Positions 4,848 through 5,431 of a stretch of DNA of 5,431 bases are shown here, in pieces; position 1 is the stretch's first letter; every line of letters starts with the position of its first letter. The notes under the pieces were generated by a model, which saw nothing but the letters and a program-made list of their open reading frames with translations, was not told where the DNA came from and did no database searches. Origin of the DNA: 2-12-FULL-41-16 sp964390625. GTDB lineage: Bacteria > Patescibacteriota > Patescibacteriia > Magasanikbacterales > UBA922. Made by a program: the position numbers and the translations under genes. Where the stretch lies: positions 1 to 5,431 of the forward strand of contig CAYMID010000038.1 in the NCBI GenBank assembly GCA_964390625.1, read 5' to 3'.

Positions 4848-5431
4848 ATGATTGGGGTTTTAATTATTTTGTTTGGCCTGTGTGTGGGTAGTTTTGTGCA
4901 TGCGTGGGCTAGTCGTTTTGGTACAAAAAGTTCGGTGTGGTTCGGGCGTTCACAGTGCCCTCAGTGCAATCATAAATTGACCTGGTTCGAGATTGTGCCA
5001 GTATTTAGTTGGGTGTGGCTGCGCAATCGTTGTCGTTATTGTCAGCAAACGATTGGCTGGGAACCGGTGGTAGTCGAGGTTGGTTTTGCTGCTGGGCTGT
5101 GGTGGTTGTATGGTTTATTTGGTCTGACGTGGTCATTTTGGGGGTTAGCATGTCTGGGCGTGATTGGCGCGGTGTTGGCGTTGGTTGATTACCGAACGCA
5201 GACAGTGCCTGATAGTTTGGTTGTGGCCACGTTAGTAGTCGCTGCAATTTGGCAGTGGGGTAATCAGGCAGCGGTGTTCAATTTGTTGGGCGCAGTGGTC
5301 GTGGGCGTAGGATTTTTTTTGTGGCAATATGTGTTGTCGCGTGGGCAGTGGGTTGGGGCCGGGGATATTGGTTTAGGGGCAGTTATGGGGTTGGTGCTTG
5401 GTTGGCCGTATATTTTGATTGCCTTAACTAT
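4848..5431 (+). CDS. pilD: Prepilin peptidase (PilD-type, A24 family), C-terminus cut off
   Basis: PilD-type enzymes are membrane aspartyl proteases that cut the leader from type IV pilin-like proteins, and often methylate the new N-terminus. The visible 194 residues start with a typical hydrophobic N-terminus containing GSFVH. A cytoplasmic zinc-binding-like segment follows, with two CxxC pairs (C37/C40 and C62/C65) around LTWFEIVPVFSW. Both catalytic aspartates are present: D114 in LVDYRTQTVPD and D173 in the GAGD motif (170-173). Several further hydrophobic segments fit the multi-pass family. Family members are usually about 250 aa, so perhaps 50-60 residues lie beyond the window. ATG 4848 is the only usual start after an in-frame TAA at 4797-4799, and there is no Shine-Dalgarno sequence. 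It implies that the organism makes type IV pilus or pseudopilus proteins; none is encoded in this window. Confidence 0.93.
   Translation, partial: MIGVLIILFGLCVGSFVHAWASRFGTKSSVWFGRSQCPQCNHKLTWFEIVPVFSWVWLRNRCRYCQQTIGWEPVVVEVGFAAGLWWLYGLFGLTWSFWGLACLGVIGAVLALVDYRTQTVPDSLVVATLVVAAIWQWGNQAAVFNLLGAVVVGVGFFLWQYVLSRGQWVGAGDIGLGAVMGLVLGWPYILIALT

Noticed and set aside
5005..5247. 80-codon - strand frame opposite pilD
   Set aside because: The + strand carries the CxxC pair and the first catalytic Asp of prepilin peptidase here. The - frame is a Gln/Thr/Pro-rich shadow of the strongly G+T-rich pilD strand.
1..5431. Alternative genetic code with TGA as glycine, as in some CPR lineages
   Set aside because: All genes read through fully without in-frame TGA and end at TAA or TAG near the expected family ends. 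Nothing requires recoding, although no gene here uses TGA as its stop.

Overview
The window looks like a piece of a Patescibacteria (CPR) genome, or a close relative of one. Three things suggest this. The VirD4/TraG-like ATPase belongs to the short FYLYVDEFQN type that I associate with those genomes. The secreted protein carries the VY-x-V / YFPN / WYxDF / YRPGTRLVK surface module common in them. No start codon has a well-placed Shine-Dalgarno sequence. The lineage call is from recalled family resemblance, not from a search. Standard code (TGA as stop) fits all the genes.

Left part (1-3488, + strand): a tightly packed operon. It holds the end of an unknown gene (to 131), a two-domain Clp/Hsp100-like AAA+ ATPase (133-1773), a 77-aa alanine-rich helical protein (1775-2008) and a VirD4/TraG-like ATPase (2010-3287). 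All three junctions have the same form: stop codon, one T, then ATG. This suggests translational coupling. A good promoter (TTGTCG-N17-TATACT) follows and drives a 49-aa very basic protein (3328-3477), probably as a leaderless mRNA. A perfect 11-bp hairpin with that gene's stop codon in its loop ends the transcript and can serve both strands.

Right part (3489-5431): a secreted 427-aa surface protein on the - strand (3503-4786) converges on the operon. It has three N-terminal surface modules and four ~51-residue C-terminal repeats plus a closing strand. Divergent from it is a prepilin peptidase of the PilD type (from 4848, cut by the window end). The 61-bp region between them holds face-to-face promoters and a small dyad.

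How the parts may work together: the operon couples a protein unfoldase-like ATPase with a T4SS-coupling-protein-like ATPase and two small unknown proteins. The Clp-like protein lacks the N-domain, the M-domain and a visible ClpP-docking loop, and its first ATPase domain looks hydrolytically impaired. It therefore looks more like a dedicated unfoldase or remodeller than a general protease subunit. A DNA/protein export or surface-machine role is an inference from the pairing. This operon is the best candidate here for an undescribed system. The right part is cell-envelope related (prepilin processing, surface protein), but nothing in the sequence links it functionally to the operon.
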